Numbered from the stretch's first letter, positions 51,391-60,519 are shown. The stretch: 64,000 bases of DNA from Planctomycetota bacterium (GCA_019636215.1 JAHBXZ010000003.1:124001-188000), one strand, 5' to 3'. Notes: generated by a model from the sequence alone, not told the origin. A program made the numbers and translations.

Positions 51391-54129
51391 CTAGTTGCCA
51401 CCCCAACCCGGGCGGCGCTGCTCTTCGTCGTTCAGGTCGATCACCCTGGCGTGAACCACGATGACCAGGTTGAACTGTTCCTTGTCCATGCCCTGGCGCT
51501 TGAACAGCACGCCCAGCAGCGGAATATCGCCAAGGATCGGCACGCTGCTTTCGCGCCAGATGTCGCGTACGGTCTTCAGGCCGGCGATGACCACCGCGCC
51601 GCCGTCAGGCACACGCACGGTCGTCTGGACGGTCTGCAGGCGCACTTCCGGGATCTGGATGGTTACGGCGCTGGTCGGGCCGAGAGTCGTGGTGAACGTG
51701 GGAATCGGCAGCACCAGTTCTGCAACCGTTGGCTGCACTTCAATCGTGACAAAGCGGCGGTCGTTGCTGACCGTCGGCTTCACGTCCAGGACCATACCGT
51801 CCAGGATGGTGTCGACCACAGGGTTGGCAATCGCGGCACCGGCCGCAGTCTGCAGGTCAAAGTCACGGATGTACGGCACCTGGTTGACGATGGTGATGTT
51901 GCTGCGCTGGGTGTTGAACGCGCTCAGGCGGGGTGCGGTCAGAATGCGGGCCTTCTTGCGCTTCTGTACGGCGTGGATCACCGCGTTGATCTGGGTCAGG
52001 TCCACGAAGTACGCGAACTGCATGGCAAAGCCGCCGTTGTTCGTCAGCACGTTGCCCAGGGCGTTGTCGTAAATGTGTTCAAAACGCCCGCGGATGTCCT
52101 GGTTGAAGTTGACGGGCGGGTTGTTCGGATTCTGGTTGTTGAAAAAGATACCTGCCGTCGGGTTGGCGGGGGCAATGCCGCCGCTGCCGTTGTCAAACTG
52201 GCCGCCGGCGTTGTCTTCACCACCGGTGGAAACGTCTTCCAGGGTGATGTTGGCCTGGTTCGGCACAGCCGCCGGGCCGCCAAGGCCGCGGAAGTCGATG
52301 CCGAAGTCCTGCAGGTAGTCGTCCTCGACGCTGATGAAGCGAACTTCAATGTTCACCATCAACCCGGCGATCTGGCGAAGCTCATCCAGGAACTTGCGCA
52401 GCTCTGCCTGCACCTGAGGAGTGTGGGTGGCAACCAGCTGGCCTGCAAAGAAGCGCAGGGCAAACGGGTCGTCCCACTGGTCGGCCGCTACGCTGGCCGT
52501 CACCAGTTCTTCAATACGGTCGATGTCCAGTGTGCGCTCGGATTCATCCGGGTACACAATGCTGGGGCCGCTGGTGCTGTCGTCGGCACTCTTGAGGCGG
52601 ATGCGCGGGCCGGTGAACTCGGCAATGTTGAATGTCAGGTCGCGCACGTCGTGAACGCGGGTCACCAGGTTGCTGGCATCGGCCGGCGCGTCTTCAGCCA
52701 CCACAAACAGCACGTCGTGGCGGAAGGTGGTGCGCAGGTCAAGGTCACCCAGGATGATGTTCAAAGCCGCGCCGACGGGGATGTCTTCCAGCGTGATCGT
52801 GACCGTCTGTTCGCCGCTGTTGGCCTTCACGGCCTTGTCCAGCTGAATGTTGATGTTTGCCTTGGTGCGGATCTCGGCGATAACGTCGGTGAGCGTACGC
52901 TCCTCGAAGTTCAGCGGGATAATCTTGCTGGCCAGGATGTTCTCAATGCGCTGGATGTTCGGGTCGGTGCGGTCGCCTCCCTGCTGGCGGCGATTGCGGA
53001 TGCGCTCGGCCAGCAGGCCGGTCGGGTAACGGATCATCTCGGTCTGCGGCACCAGTGCTTCCTTCAACTGGCGCATGGCTTCCTGGTAACCGGCGATGCG
53101 GCCCTCGAACGTGTCGCGGTTCATCTGCACCAGGCGGCGGTCCTGGATGTCGCGCTTGAGGTCTTCGGCCTTGGAGAACTGCGGGTCCAGGTACAGGATA
53201 CGGTCAACGATTTCTTCCGCGGTCTTGAACCGGCGCAGTTCCAGGTTGTAGACGGCCTGGCGCCACAACTCGACCACTTCCTCGCGGCGTCGTTCTTCTT
53301 CACTGACCGCGTTCAGGTCGGCCATGCGGCGTTCACGCTTCAGCGCCTCGTCTTCCAGCACCTTGCGCTGGCGGGCGAGCTGCGTGTTGGCCTGTTCAAT
53401 GCCACCGTTCGCCACGGTCTCGTAGTCGCGCTTGAGCTCAGCTCCGTAGGGCGCAAAGCGGATCAGGCGCTTGAGCTTGCTCCACTCTTCAATCGCGCCC
53501 GACCAGTCGCCGTCAGCAGCCTTCTGCTTGGCCTTGGTGTAGGTGCGGTCGGCTTCAATCTCGAATTCTTCCTGCGCGGCGCGCGACATTTCTGACCAGC
53601 GCGGCGCAAGGCTGGCGGGCTTGGATAGCTGGACTTTCACCTCATCCAGCAGCTTGATCACGTCGTCGTTGGCCTTGTCCGGGCTGAGTTCCAGCGCGCG
53701 GGTAAAGTAACGCTCGGCGTCTTCCAGGCGGCCTTGGTTCTTGGACACTACACCGCGATCTTTCAGCCAGCGGTACTCGACATCGCGGCGGCGGTCGTGG
53801 TCGAACGCGTCGCGGGACTCTTTGTCCTCTTTACCGACTTCAGCACCCTTGGCCGCGCCTTCCACGGCCTTGGTCATGCCGCCGGTCGAAGAACGTTCGC
53901 CGCCCGGGTTGTCCTTGCTGTTGCCCGGCGCGCCGGCGCCCTTGCGCTCGTAGCCCGCCGGGGTGTCGGCAGGATCGCCGCCCTCTTCGGACACAAAGCT
54001 GCCGGTGTCATTGTTGCTGCCCGTGCGGGTGGCACTGTTCTGGAAGGGCATCACGCTGCAGGCCGTGGCCACGCAGCACAGGAACCCCAACGCCAGAAAT
54101 GCCTGCACTTTTGACAACTTGGATGTCAT
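51391..54129 (-). CDS. Secretin (type II/IV pilus outer-membrane channel family), lipoprotein
   Basis: 912 residues from ATG 54129. A lipoprotein signal (ALGFLCCVATACSV) is followed by a low-complexity part, a TPR-like unit (GVVSKNQGRLEDAERYFTRA) and a long helical region (~150-330). The secretin N-domains begin near ~400 (LTDVIAEIRTKANINIQLDK, IPVGAALNIILGDLDL) and the secretin channel domain ends the protein (VAELVLPIPTFTTTLGPTSA, then VPILGDIPLLGVLFKRQ, the family signature, and ending in VHARVIDLNDEEQRR). It forms an outer-membrane multimeric pore. The ATPase at 29.8 kb could serve the same machine. No N0 or pilot gene is nearby. The extended helical N-terminus is longer than usual. Confidence 0.9.
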   Translation of the reverse strand: MTSKLSKVQAFLALGFLCCVATACSVMPFQNSATRTGSNNDTGSFVSEEGGDPADTPAGYERKGAGAPGNSKDNPGGERSSTGGMTKAVEGAAKGAEVGKEDKESRDAFDHDRRRDVEYRWLKDRGVVSKNQGRLEDAERYFTRALELSPDKANDDVIKLLDEVKVQLSKPASLAPRWSEMSRAAQEEFEIEADRTYTKAKQKAADGDWSGAIEEWSKLKRLIRFAPYGAELKRDYETVANGGIEQANTQLARQRKVLEDEALKRERRMADLNAVSEEERRREEVVELWRQAVYNLELRRFKTAEEIVDRILYLDPQFSKAEDLKRDIQDRRLVQMNRDTFEGRIAGYQEAMRQLKEALVPQTEMIRYPTGLLAERIRNRRQQGGDRTDPNIQRIENILASKIIPLNFEERTLTDVIAEIRTKANINIQLDKAVKANSGEQTVTITLEDIPVGAALNIILGDLDLRTTFRHDVLFVVAEDAPADASNLVTRVHDVRDLTFNIAEFTGPRIRLKSADDSTSGPSIVYPDESERTLDIDRIEELVTASVAADQWDDPFALRFFAGQLVATHTPQVQAELRKFLDELRQIAGLMVNIEVRFISVEDDYLQDFGIDFRGLGGPAAVPNQANITLEDVSTGGEDNAGGQFDNGSGGIAPANPTAGIFFNNQNPNNPPVNFNQDIRGRFEHIYDNALGNVLTNNGGFAMQFAYFVDLTQINAVIHAVQKRKKARILTAPRLSAFNTQRSNITIVNQVPYIRDFDLQTAAGAAIANPVVDTILDGMVLDVKPTVSNDRRFVTIEVQPTVAELVLPIPTFTTTLGPTSAVTIQIPEVRLQTVQTTVRVPDGGAVVIAGLKTVRDIWRESSVPILGDIPLLGVLFKRQGMDKEQFNLVIVVHARVIDLNDEEQRRPGWGGN

Positions 54130-54350
54130 GGAACGCAGTCCTCGCCTTGGGGATTGCAGCGTAACGCCGTGTGCACACAAATGCACAGCAGCCGCTGCTA
54201 CTCCAGGGGAACCAGGGGTTGCAATCGGGGGGTAGCCAAGAGGTTAGCCATCCTGCCACAAGGGTCAAGCAGGAAAGGACCCAACTTACTCACGCGCCAA
54301 CCCATGACAAACTCGCGACATAGGCTAATTGTCATGCGCCGCAACAAGGC

Positions 54351-55091
54351 TCACTTCTTGCCGAAGACTTTGCCCAGGAACCAGGCCACGGGGTCGTAGA
54401 ACCGGTCTACAACCCGTTCTTTCAACGGGATGATTCCGTTGTCGGTAATGCCAATGTGTTCGGGGCAAACTTCGGTACAGCAACGGGTTATGTTGCACCA
54501 ACCGCTGCCGAACTCTTTGCGGATCTTCTCCACCCGGTCATCGGTGTCCAGCGGGTGCATTTCCAGGCTGGCCAACCGGATCATGAAGCGCGGGCCGACA
54601 AACTTATCGTGGGCCTTGTGATCGCGCAGCACGTGGCAGACGTCCTGGCACAGGAAGCATTCGATGCACTTGCGGAACTCCTGCACACGATCAACGTCTT
54701 CCTGCTTCATCCGGTGATGGCCGTCGGCATCGCGAGGACGCGGCTTGAACGGCGCGATGCGCTTGTTCTGTTCAAAGTTCCAGCTGACATCCGTGACCAG
54801 GTCTTTGATCACCGGAAACGTCTTCAACGGCTGGACTGTGATCGTGCCTTCAGGCAACGAGTTCATGCGCGTCATGCACCCCAGCCGCGGCTTACCGTTG
54901 ATTTCCATGCTGCACGAGCCGCACTTGCCGGCCTTGCAGTTCCAGCGGCAGGCCAGGTCAGTGGAGTGCTGCATCTGGATGCGGTGGATGCAGTCCAGCA
55001 CAACCCAGCCGGGGCCGACGTCGACCTTGTATTCGACGAACTCGCCACCGTCCTTGTTGCCGCGCCAGATTTTGAAAGTGCGTTCAGCCAT
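54351..55091 (-). CDS. sdhB: Succinate dehydrogenase iron-sulfur subunit
   Basis: 246 residues. The 2Fe-2S ferredoxin domain has CRWNCKAGKCGSC and RLGC. The C-terminal helical part holds the [4Fe-4S] ligands in CIECFLCQDVC and those of the 3Fe-4S cluster in CNITRCCTEVCPEHI. It passes electrons from the flavoprotein SdhA to the quinone site. Last of the minus-strand sdhC-sdhA-sdhB set, with 110 nt between it and sdhA; that gap contains a palindromic repeat. The ending ...VAWFLGKVFGKK is a short basic tail. Secure. Confidence 0.95.
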   Translation of the reverse strand: MAERTFKIWRGNKDGGEFVEYKVDVGPGWVVLDCIHRIQMQHSTDLACRWNCKAGKCGSCSMEINGKPRLGCMTRMNSLPEGTITVQPLKTFPVIKDLVTDVSWNFEQNKRIAPFKPRPRDADGHHRMKQEDVDRVQEFRKCIECFLCQDVCHVLRDHKAHDKFVGPRFMIRLASLEMHPLDTDDRVEKIRKEFGSGWCNITRCCTEVCPEHIGITDNGIIPLKERVVDRFYDPVAWFLGKVFGKK

Positions 55092-55099
55092 AACTGCTA

Positions 55100-55198
55100 G
55101 TCGGCGGTCTGCAGCCGGCAGTCAGCAGCAACTGCCCTACAGGCGCCAACTTCCCTTTTTGGTTTTACTGCCGACTGCTGACTCCAGACTGCTGACTT
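55100..55198. repeat. Extragenic palindromic-type repeat, copy 2
   Basis: Lies in the sdhA-sdhB gap. It contains CAGTCAGCAG near 55120-55129 and ACTGCCGACTGCTGACTCC near 55167-55185 as imperfect inverted arms separated by ~37 nt. The core ACTGCTGACTCC(A/G)GACTG is shared with the element at 31549-31614. Confidence 0.55.
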
Positions 55199-55201
55199 GC
55201 G

Positions 55202-57058
55202 TTACTTGTAGTCCGCCCCCACCTTGCCGCCTTCCAGGTCTTCAATCTTGCTGTTGGCAATCTCAACTAATGGGGTCGGGCCGGGTTTGCGTTCGCGCTT
55301 CTCGACAACCATGCTGCCATCGGCGCCGCGCTTGATGATTACGTTGTACTTGACCCATTCTTCGCGTTCGCCGGCAAAATCCTCCCGCGTGTGCGCACCG
55401 CGGCTTTCCTCGCGGGTAAGTGCCGCCTTGGCCACGGCCTCGCTGGCAATCAGCAGGTTGCGCAGATCCAGGGCGGTGTGCCAGCCGGCGTTGTACTGGC
55501 TGGTGGCGTGGGCTTTCACTTTGTCGGCTTCTGACTTGAACTTCTCCAGTTCGCCCACCGCGGTCTCGAGCTCAGACTTGGTGCGAATGATGCCGACATT
55601 CTTGCCCATCATGTCCTGCAGCTGATCCTGAATCACAAACGGGTTCGTGCCGCTGTCTCGATTGAGAATGTCCGTCGCGCGGCGCATGCTGGCCTGCACC
55701 TGGTCAGCCACCGGTGCCGGGCTGCCGGGCAGCGCCTTGATGTATTCGGCCGCGCCCAGCCCAGCGCGCCGGCCGAACACCAGCAGGTCACTCAAGGAGT
55801 TTCCGCCCAGGCGGTTGGCACCATGCAGGCCTGCGCCACATTCACCGGCCGCAAACAGGCCAGGCACCGTGGTCATCTGCGATTCGGCGTCCACCAGAAT
55901 GCCGCCCATGTGGTAATGCAGCGTCGGGCCGACTTCCATCGGCTGCTTGGTGATGTCGACTTCGGCCAGTTCCTTGAACTGGTGGTACATGCTGGGCAGC
56001 TTCTTGCGGATCACTTCCGCGGGCAGGCGCGAGGCAATGTCCAGGTATACGCCGCCGTGTTCGGAACCACGACCGGCCTTGACCTCGGCATTGATTGCGC
56101 GGGCCACTTCGTCGCGGGTCAGCAGTTCGGGCGGCCTGCGGGCCGACTTGTCGCCGGCCAGCCAGCGGTTGGCCTCTTCTTCGGTATCTGCGGTCTCGGG
56201 CGCAAAACGCGGCGAGATGTAACCGAACATGAATCGCTTGCCTTCGCTGTTCTTCAGGATGCCGCCATCGCCGCGAACACCCTCTGTCACAAGCACGCCG
56301 CGCACAGAGGGCGGCCAGACCATGCCCGTGGGGTGAAACTGTGTGAACTCAAGGTCCAGCAGCTCGGCCCCGGCCAGGTACGCCATGGCCAGGCCGTCGC
56401 CGGTGTACTCCCAGCTGTTGCTGGTAATGCGCCAGGCCTTGCCGATGCCCCCGGTTGCCAGGATTACGGCCTTTGACTTGAACAGCACAAAGCGCCCGGT
56501 GTCGCGCCAGTAGCCAAGCGCGCCACATACGCGGTCACCGTCTTTCATCAGGTCAAGCGCCGTGCACTCCATGTGCACATGGATGCCCGAATGCACGCCG
56601 TAGTCCTGCAAACTGCGGATGAGCTCCAGCCCCGTGCGGTCGCCGACGTGTGCAAGTCGCGGATAGCGATGGCCGCCAAAGTTGCGCTGGCTGATCAAAC
56701 CGTCTTTGGTGCGGTCAAACACCGCGCCCCATTCCTCAAGTTCGCGCACACGGTCCGGCGCTTCCTTGGCGTGCAGCTCGGCCATGCGCCAGTTGTTCAG
56801 GAACTTGCCGCCCCGCATGGTGTCGCGGAAGTGGATCTTCCAGCCGTCGCGGTTGTCCACGTTACCCATGGCCGCAGCCATGCCGCCTTCGGCCATCACG
56901 GTGTGGGCCTTGCCCAGCAGGCTTTTGCAAACCAGGCCGGTGTTGAGCCCCTGACGCGAACACTCAATGGCCGCGCGAAGGCCGGCGCCGCCGGCGCCGA
57001 TCACGATCACGTCGTGCTCGATGGTCTGGATGTCCTTGATGTCTGGCCCGTTGCCCAT
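55202..57058 (-). CDS. sdhA: Succinate dehydrogenase flavoprotein subunit
   Basis: 618 residues. FAD binding starts with HDVIVIGAGGAGLRAAIECS, and AHTVMAEGGMAAAMG contains the His that carries the FAD covalently. FTQFHPTGMVWPPSVRGVLVTEG and HYHMGGILVDAESQMT.VPGLFAAGECGAGLHGANRLGGNSL are the substrate-site and capping-domain motifs. It oxidises succinate to fumarate in the citric acid cycle. It follows sdhC by 3 nt. Fumarate reductase activity cannot be excluded, but the set and acetate metabolism favour dehydrogenase. Secure. Confidence 0.96.
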   Translation of the reverse strand: MGNGPDIKDIQTIEHDVIVIGAGGAGLRAAIECSRQGLNTGLVCKSLLGKAHTVMAEGGMAAAMGNVDNRDGWKIHFRDTMRGGKFLNNWRMAELHAKEAPDRVRELEEWGAVFDRTKDGLISQRNFGGHRYPRLAHVGDRTGLELIRSLQDYGVHSGIHVHMECTALDLMKDGDRVCGALGYWRDTGRFVLFKSKAVILATGGIGKAWRITSNSWEYTGDGLAMAYLAGAELLDLEFTQFHPTGMVWPPSVRGVLVTEGVRGDGGILKNSEGKRFMFGYISPRFAPETADTEEEANRWLAGDKSARRPPELLTRDEVARAINAEVKAGRGSEHGGVYLDIASRLPAEVIRKKLPSMYHQFKELAEVDITKQPMEVGPTLHYHMGGILVDAESQMTTVPGLFAAGECGAGLHGANRLGGNSLSDLLVFGRRAGLGAAEYIKALPGSPAPVADQVQASMRRATDILNRDSGTNPFVIQDQLQDMMGKNVGIIRTKSELETAVGELEKFKSEADKVKAHATSQYNAGWHTALDLRNLLIASEAVAKAALTREESRGAHTREDFAGEREEWVKYNVIIKRGADGSMVVEKRERKPGPTPLVEIANSKIEDLEGGKVGADYK

Positions 57059-57061
57059 GTT

Positions 57062-57886
57062 CTACCAGGTGTTCAAGTCCTTGATGTAACCCATCGAGAC
57101 CATGCTGATGTAAAAGTCAGTCAGCGCGACCCAGCCAAGGCTGAGCCACGCAAACTGCATGTGACGCACGTTGAACCAGGTGGACTTCTTCCACACGCCA
57201 AGCCGCGTGCGGCTTTGCGCATCGCACGAGAAGCAATCCAGTTTGCCGCCAATCAGGTGGCGCCAGGAATGGCAGCCGAAGGTGTAGCAAGACAGCAGAA
57301 ACGCATTCATCAGCAGCAGGATGGTTCCCACGCCGATTCCGAAGCGCCCGTTCTTGAAGAACGCGGCCAGCCCGTCCCACCACAGGAACACCAGCAGGAA
57401 CAGCGCCCCGTAGAGTGCGTAGCGGTGCAGGTTCTGGAAGATCAGCAATGCCGTTTCGCCGCGGTACTTCAATGGCACGCCGCGCACGCCACAGGCCGGC
57501 GGAGAAGCCGCAAACGCGCGGTAGTAGGCCTTGCGATAGTAGTAGCAGGTTGCACGGAACATGATTGCCAGCACCGGGAAAAAGAACCCCGGGGACTTGG
57601 GCAGAAAACTGGGCCACCAGGCAGGAAACGCGCCCAGCCAGGCGTGATTCACCGGCACCGCGCCCTTGTAGCCGGCCGCAGGGGTGAACAACGGCGGCGA
57701 AACCACCGGCGACATGTACGGGTCGGCCCACACATACTGGGCGTAGAAAACACGAATTGTCAGGTAACCGAAAAACGCGATCAAACCAGCCGCAGTCAGG
57801 GTGGGGCCAAGCCACCACCTGTCGCTGCGCAGTGTTGCCGCAAATGTGTCCTGGTGGCCGCCGATTGCTGTGCTGCTGGTGGACAT
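57062..57886 (-). CDS. sdhC: Succinate dehydrogenase cytochrome b/membrane anchor subunit
   Basis: 274 residues from ATG 57886 with AGGAG upstream. Five or so membrane segments (for example TLTAAGLIAFFGYLTIRVFY, FFFPVLAIMFRATCYYY, YALYGALFLLVFLWWDG, IGVGTILLLMNAFLLSCYTFGCHSWRHL). His residues in NLHRY, GCHSWRH and NVRHMQFAW are candidate haem ligands. The length (~270) and layout resemble the long single anchors of Sdh1-type complexes rather than the short SdhC/SdhD pair. The protein anchors SdhAB and binds quinone. It is the first gene of the sdhCAB operon on the minus strand. Sequence evidence is moderate; context makes the call strong. Confidence 0.88.
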   Translation of the reverse strand: MSTSSTAIGGHQDTFAATLRSDRWWLGPTLTAAGLIAFFGYLTIRVFYAQYVWADPYMSPVVSPPLFTPAAGYKGAVPVNHAWLGAFPAWWPSFLPKSPGFFFPVLAIMFRATCYYYRKAYYRAFAASPPACGVRGVPLKYRGETALLIFQNLHRYALYGALFLLVFLWWDGLAAFFKNGRFGIGVGTILLLMNAFLLSCYTFGCHSWRHLIGGKLDCFSCDAQSRTRLGVWKKSTWFNVRHMQFAWLSLGWVALTDFYISMVSMGYIKDLNTW

Positions 57887-58063
57887 GCCTGAATGCTCCT
57901 GTGTGTCGCGAGTTTGTTTAGCTTGCCGCAATTGACGACGCAACACACTCGTGCACAACGATGCTGGTTTGCTTCCGCTTGGTGAGGAAATACCCGTAAC
58001 GTTTGCACCGTTAGCATCTAAAGTGACCGGCGCACCCGGGCGGGTGCGCTTGTGATTGACGGC

Positions 58064-59362
58064 ATGACGGACACCGCAAAATCCCTTGGAATCAACGAGC
58101 GCGCGGTGGTGCTGCTGATCGCCGCGATTCAGTTCGTGAACATCCTTGATTTCATGATCGTGATGCCACTGGGGCCGGACTTTGCCCTCGAGCTTGCCAT
58201 TGCCAGCCACAACATGGGCATCATCACAGGCAGCTACACCGCCGCTGCCGCCATCACCGGCATTGCGTGCAGCTTCTTTCTGGACCGATTTGACCGCCGC
58301 AAGGCCCTGGCTGTGTCGATTGTCGGGCTGATGGTGGGCACGGCTGCGGCTGCACTTTCATGGGATTTTTACTCGCTGATTGGCGCGCGCGTGCTTGCAG
58401 GCGCATTTGGCGGGCCTGTGTCGTCGCTGAGCCTGGCGATCATCAGCGACGTTGTGCCCAAAGAACGCCGTGGCCGCGCCGTGGGTACCGTGATGGCGGG
58501 CTTTTCCGTGGCCAGCATTGTAGGCGTACCGCTGGCGCTGGAGATTGCGCACGTCGGCGGCTGGCGCGCGCCGTTTTATGCCGTGGCGGGCCTGGGGCTG
58601 GTGATTGCCGCGGGAGTGGTTCTTCTGTTGCCACCGCTGCGCATCCACCTGATGCGAGGCACACGGCCACCGGGCTTCGGGATGCTGAAGCAACTGGCCA
58701 AACCCCTGCCCCTGCTGGCCTATGCGGGAACCGCGGCGATGATGTTCAGCGCGTTCACCCTGATTCCGCACATTCCTTCCTACCTTGTGTTCAACCTCGG
58801 CTACACCGGCGAGGCCTGGCTGACTGACGCCGCCCGTGCCATCGGGCTGGAGTACAAACCCAGTGTGCTGGGGCCGTTGTACTTGTTTGGAGGCATGCTC
58901 AGCCTTGCCGTGATGCAGATGGTGGGGCGGGCTACCGACCGTTGGGGCAGTTCGCGCGTAAGCTGGATGGGCGCGGCGCTGCTGGGTATCGTGATCTACA
59001 TGTGGTTCGTGGACTACAACCCGGCCATTCCGGTGATTGTGCTGTTCGTGGCATTCATGGGAACCAGCAGCCTTCGCGGAGTGCCCGCGCGCACGTTGGA
59101 CACCAAGATCCCGGGTCACGCCGACCGCGCCAGTTTCATGAGCATGCAGAGCGCGGTGCAGCACATTGCGCTGGCCCTGGCCGCGGGGTTGTCTTCGCTG
59201 GTGCTGAGTGAAGCCCCAGACATGAGCCTGGTCGGCATGCCCACGTTGGCGTGGATCTCGCTTGTGTTTGTGGTGCTGCTGGCAACGTTTGTGACCCTGG
59301 CCGAGGCTCAACTCAAGCGCCGCGATGCGCTGATGGCCACGGCGGAAGCGATCAAGCCATGA
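58064..59362 (+). CDS. MFS transporter
   Basis: 432 residues from ATG 58064 (GTG 58052 is possible). Twelve hydrophobic segments in the major facilitator pattern. The motif A loop between helices 2 and 3 reads SFFLDRFDRRKALAVS (GxLaDRfGRR-like) and helix 4/5 has GFSVASIVGVPLALEIA. FVNILDFMIVMPLGPDF near the start is common in drug and sugar-acid exporters of the AraJ/YfcJ type. A ~25-residue extracytoplasmic stretch after helix 7 (AWLTDAARAIGLEYKPSV) is unusual. Substrate unknown. Its stop overlaps the start of the acetyltransferase gene by 4 nt. Confidence 0.88.
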   Translation: MTDTAKSLGINERAVVLLIAAIQFVNILDFMIVMPLGPDFALELAIASHNMGIITGSYTAAAAITGIACSFFLDRFDRRKALAVSIVGLMVGTAAAALSWDFYSLIGARVLAGAFGGPVSSLSLAIISDVVPKERRGRAVGTVMAGFSVASIVGVPLALEIAHVGGWRAPFYAVAGLGLVIAAGVVLLLPPLRIHLMRGTRPPGFGMLKQLAKPLPLLAYAGTAAMMFSAFTLIPHIPSYLVFNLGYTGEAWLTDAARAIGLEYKPSVLGPLYLFGGMLSLAVMQMVGRATDRWGSSRVSWMGAALLGIVIYMWFVDYNPAIPVIVLFVAFMGTSSLRGVPARTLDTKIPGHADRASFMSMQSAVQHIALALAAGLSSLVLSEAPDMSLVGMPTLAWISLVFVVLLATFVTLAEAQLKRRDALMATAEAIKP

Positions 59363-59808
59363 GCGCCCTACAATGCCGTGTTGCAGCGCCGGCGGACCTC
59401 GAGACCATTCTGCCGCCCATGCGCGACTTCAATGCCCATGAACAGATCAAGTTCCACGAGCCGACGATCCGCGCGGCGCTGACGCGGCTGCTGGCCGACC
59501 GAGCGCTGGGGCTGGTCGCGCTGTTTGAGCTGAAAGGCAGCCTTGCCGGCTACGGGGTGCTCACCTGGGGCTATGACCTGGAGTATGGCGGCAGCGACAG
59601 CTTCATCACCGAACTCTACCTGCTGCCCGGCATGCGCGGGCGCGGACTGGGCAAGGCTGCGCTGGGGCACCTGCAAGCCCTGGCTGCCGCCCATGGCGCC
59701 AAGGCGATTCACTTGGGCGTGCGGCCCGAAAACACCGCGGCCATGAAGCTGTACCTGGCCGAGGGCTTTGGCGACGTGCCGCGCCGATACATGACAAAAG
59801 AGATTTGA
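59359..59808 (+). CDS. GNAT family N-acetyltransferase
   Basis: 149 residues. The acetyl-CoA site is clear: ITELYLLPGMRGRGLGKAALGHLQAL (RGRGLG motif), followed by IHLGVRPENTAAMKLYLAEGF, where NxxAxxLY is the usual GNAT motif B. The N-terminus (VAAPADLETILPPMRDF) is typical. Substrate unknown, probably a small amine or a protein N-terminus or side chain. It overlaps the MFS gene by 4 nt (ATGA), so the transporter and enzyme are translated together, suggesting that they deal with related compounds. Confidence 0.9.
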   Translation: MSALQCRVAAPADLETILPPMRDFNAHEQIKFHEPTIRAALTRLLADRALGLVALFELKGSLAGYGVLTWGYDLEYGGSDSFITELYLLPGMRGRGLGKAALGHLQALAAAHGAKAIHLGVRPENTAAMKLYLAEGFGDVPRRYMTKEI

Positions 59809-59837
59809 CGCGGCCAATGGGCAACTATCCTGCGGCC

Positions 59838-60209
59838 ATGGAAACGATCATCAAGGGTGCGATCCCCGTGCTGCCGGCGGGCGACTGCACGGCTTCGTTG
59901 AAGTGGTGGATCGAGTGTTGCGGGTTTGAAGAGACCTTCCGCGACGCCACGCCGCCCAACTACGCGGGCATCAAGCGTGGCGACGCCTACCTGCATATTG
60001 CCGCCATGACTGACAAGAAGCTCGCCCGCACTGTGGGCGACCAGACGATGGTGCGCATTGCCGTCAAAGGCATAGACGCCCTCTACGCCGAGTTCCAGAA
60101 GCGCGGCGGCAAAGTGCACCCGAACGGGCCGCTGCAAACCAAGCCCTGGGGCACGCGCGAGTTCGGCGCGATCGACCCCAACGGGGTCTGTGTTACGTTT
60201 CAGGAGTAG
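59838..60209 (+). CDS. VOC (glyoxalase/bleomycin-resistance-like) protein
   Basis: 123 residues from ATG 59838. The fold is a pair of beta-alpha-beta-beta-beta units: the N-terminal IPVLPAGDCTASLKWWIECCGFEE, the mid strand AYLHIAAMTDKKLA and the C-terminal TKPWGTREFGAIDPNGVCVTFQE typical of bleomycin-resistance-like proteins in which the final FGxxDPxGxxxxF motif is conserved. Such proteins can be metal-dependent enzymes or binding proteins that sequester a drug. It follows the GNAT gene after 29 nt on the same strand. Together, MFS, GNAT and VOC genes resemble a small resistance or detoxification unit, which is an inference. Confidence 0.85.
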   Translation: METIIKGAIPVLPAGDCTASLKWWIECCGFEETFRDATPPNYAGIKRGDAYLHIAAMTDKKLARTVGDQTMVRIAVKGIDALYAEFQKRGGKVHPNGPLQTKPWGTREFGAIDPNGVCVTFQE

Positions 60210-60272
60210 CGGCCTGTCCCGAGTCCGTCGTCGGTTTCTGACACGGAACCCGGGACTCGGCACTGGCAGTTC

Positions 60273-60348
60273 TGGCAGGGGCGCAGGGATTCGAACCCCG
60301 ACTTTCCGGGTAACAACCGGATGTGCTACCAGTTAACACCACACCCCT
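60273..60348 (-). tRNA. tRNA-Asn (anticodon GTT)
   Basis: 76 nt including encoded CCA. Acceptor AGGGGTG with CGCCCCT (one T-G), D arm GTGTTAACTGGTAGCAC, anticodon arm TCCGG-TTGTTAC-CCGGA with GTT, T arm CGGGG-TTCGAAT-CCCTG. Its 5' side is preceded, on the minus strand, by a cluster of perfect hairpins. Confidence 0.93.
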
Positions 60349-60366
60349 GTGGTCCTTGCCCGTGGT

Positions 60367-60454
60367 ATCGCCGTCCCGGCGATGCGTCTGCAGGCGCGTC
60401 CCGCGCCTGTGCAAGGCCGAGACGGCCATGCAGACTCATCGGCCAGAGGCCGAT
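60367..60454 (-). other. Cluster of triloop hairpins upstream of tRNA-Asn
   Basis: Four perfect short hairpins lie in 88 nt: 60367-60383 (7 bp), 60391-60409 (8 bp), 60415-60427 (5 bp) and 60438-60454 (7 bp). On the minus strand their triloops read GGA, GGA, TCT and TCT. GTCTG/CAGAC (60386-60390 with 60431-60435) encloses the middle two. This is more structure than chance gives. It could be a processed leader of tRNA-Asn or a small structured RNA; GGA loops also resemble CsrA-binding sites. Confidence 0.55.
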
Positions 60455-60460
60455 GCCAAG

Positions 60461-60495
60461 CAAAAACAACAGCGCCCTGCGGAGTCGCAGGGCGC
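60461..60495 (-). terminator. Intrinsic terminator of a small minus-strand transcript
   Basis: Minus-strand stem GCGCCCTGCG with CGCAGGGCGC (60486-60495 and 60472-60481), loop ACTC, followed by TGTTGTTTTTG. It lies ~90 nt downstream of a good promoter at 60590-60617. Confidence 0.8.
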
Positions 60496-60519
60496 CGAAA
60501 GGTTCGTTCAACAACCGAC

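Noticed and set aside
51388..53595. Long open frame opposite the secretin gene
   Set aside because: Antisense to conserved secretin motifs, with repetitive Val/Asp/Gly composition typical of a shadow frame.
54303..54336. CATGACAA/TTGTCATG inverted repeat between the secretin and sdhB genes
   Set aside because: An 8-bp stem with an 18-nt loop and no T-run; too weak to call a terminator or an operator.
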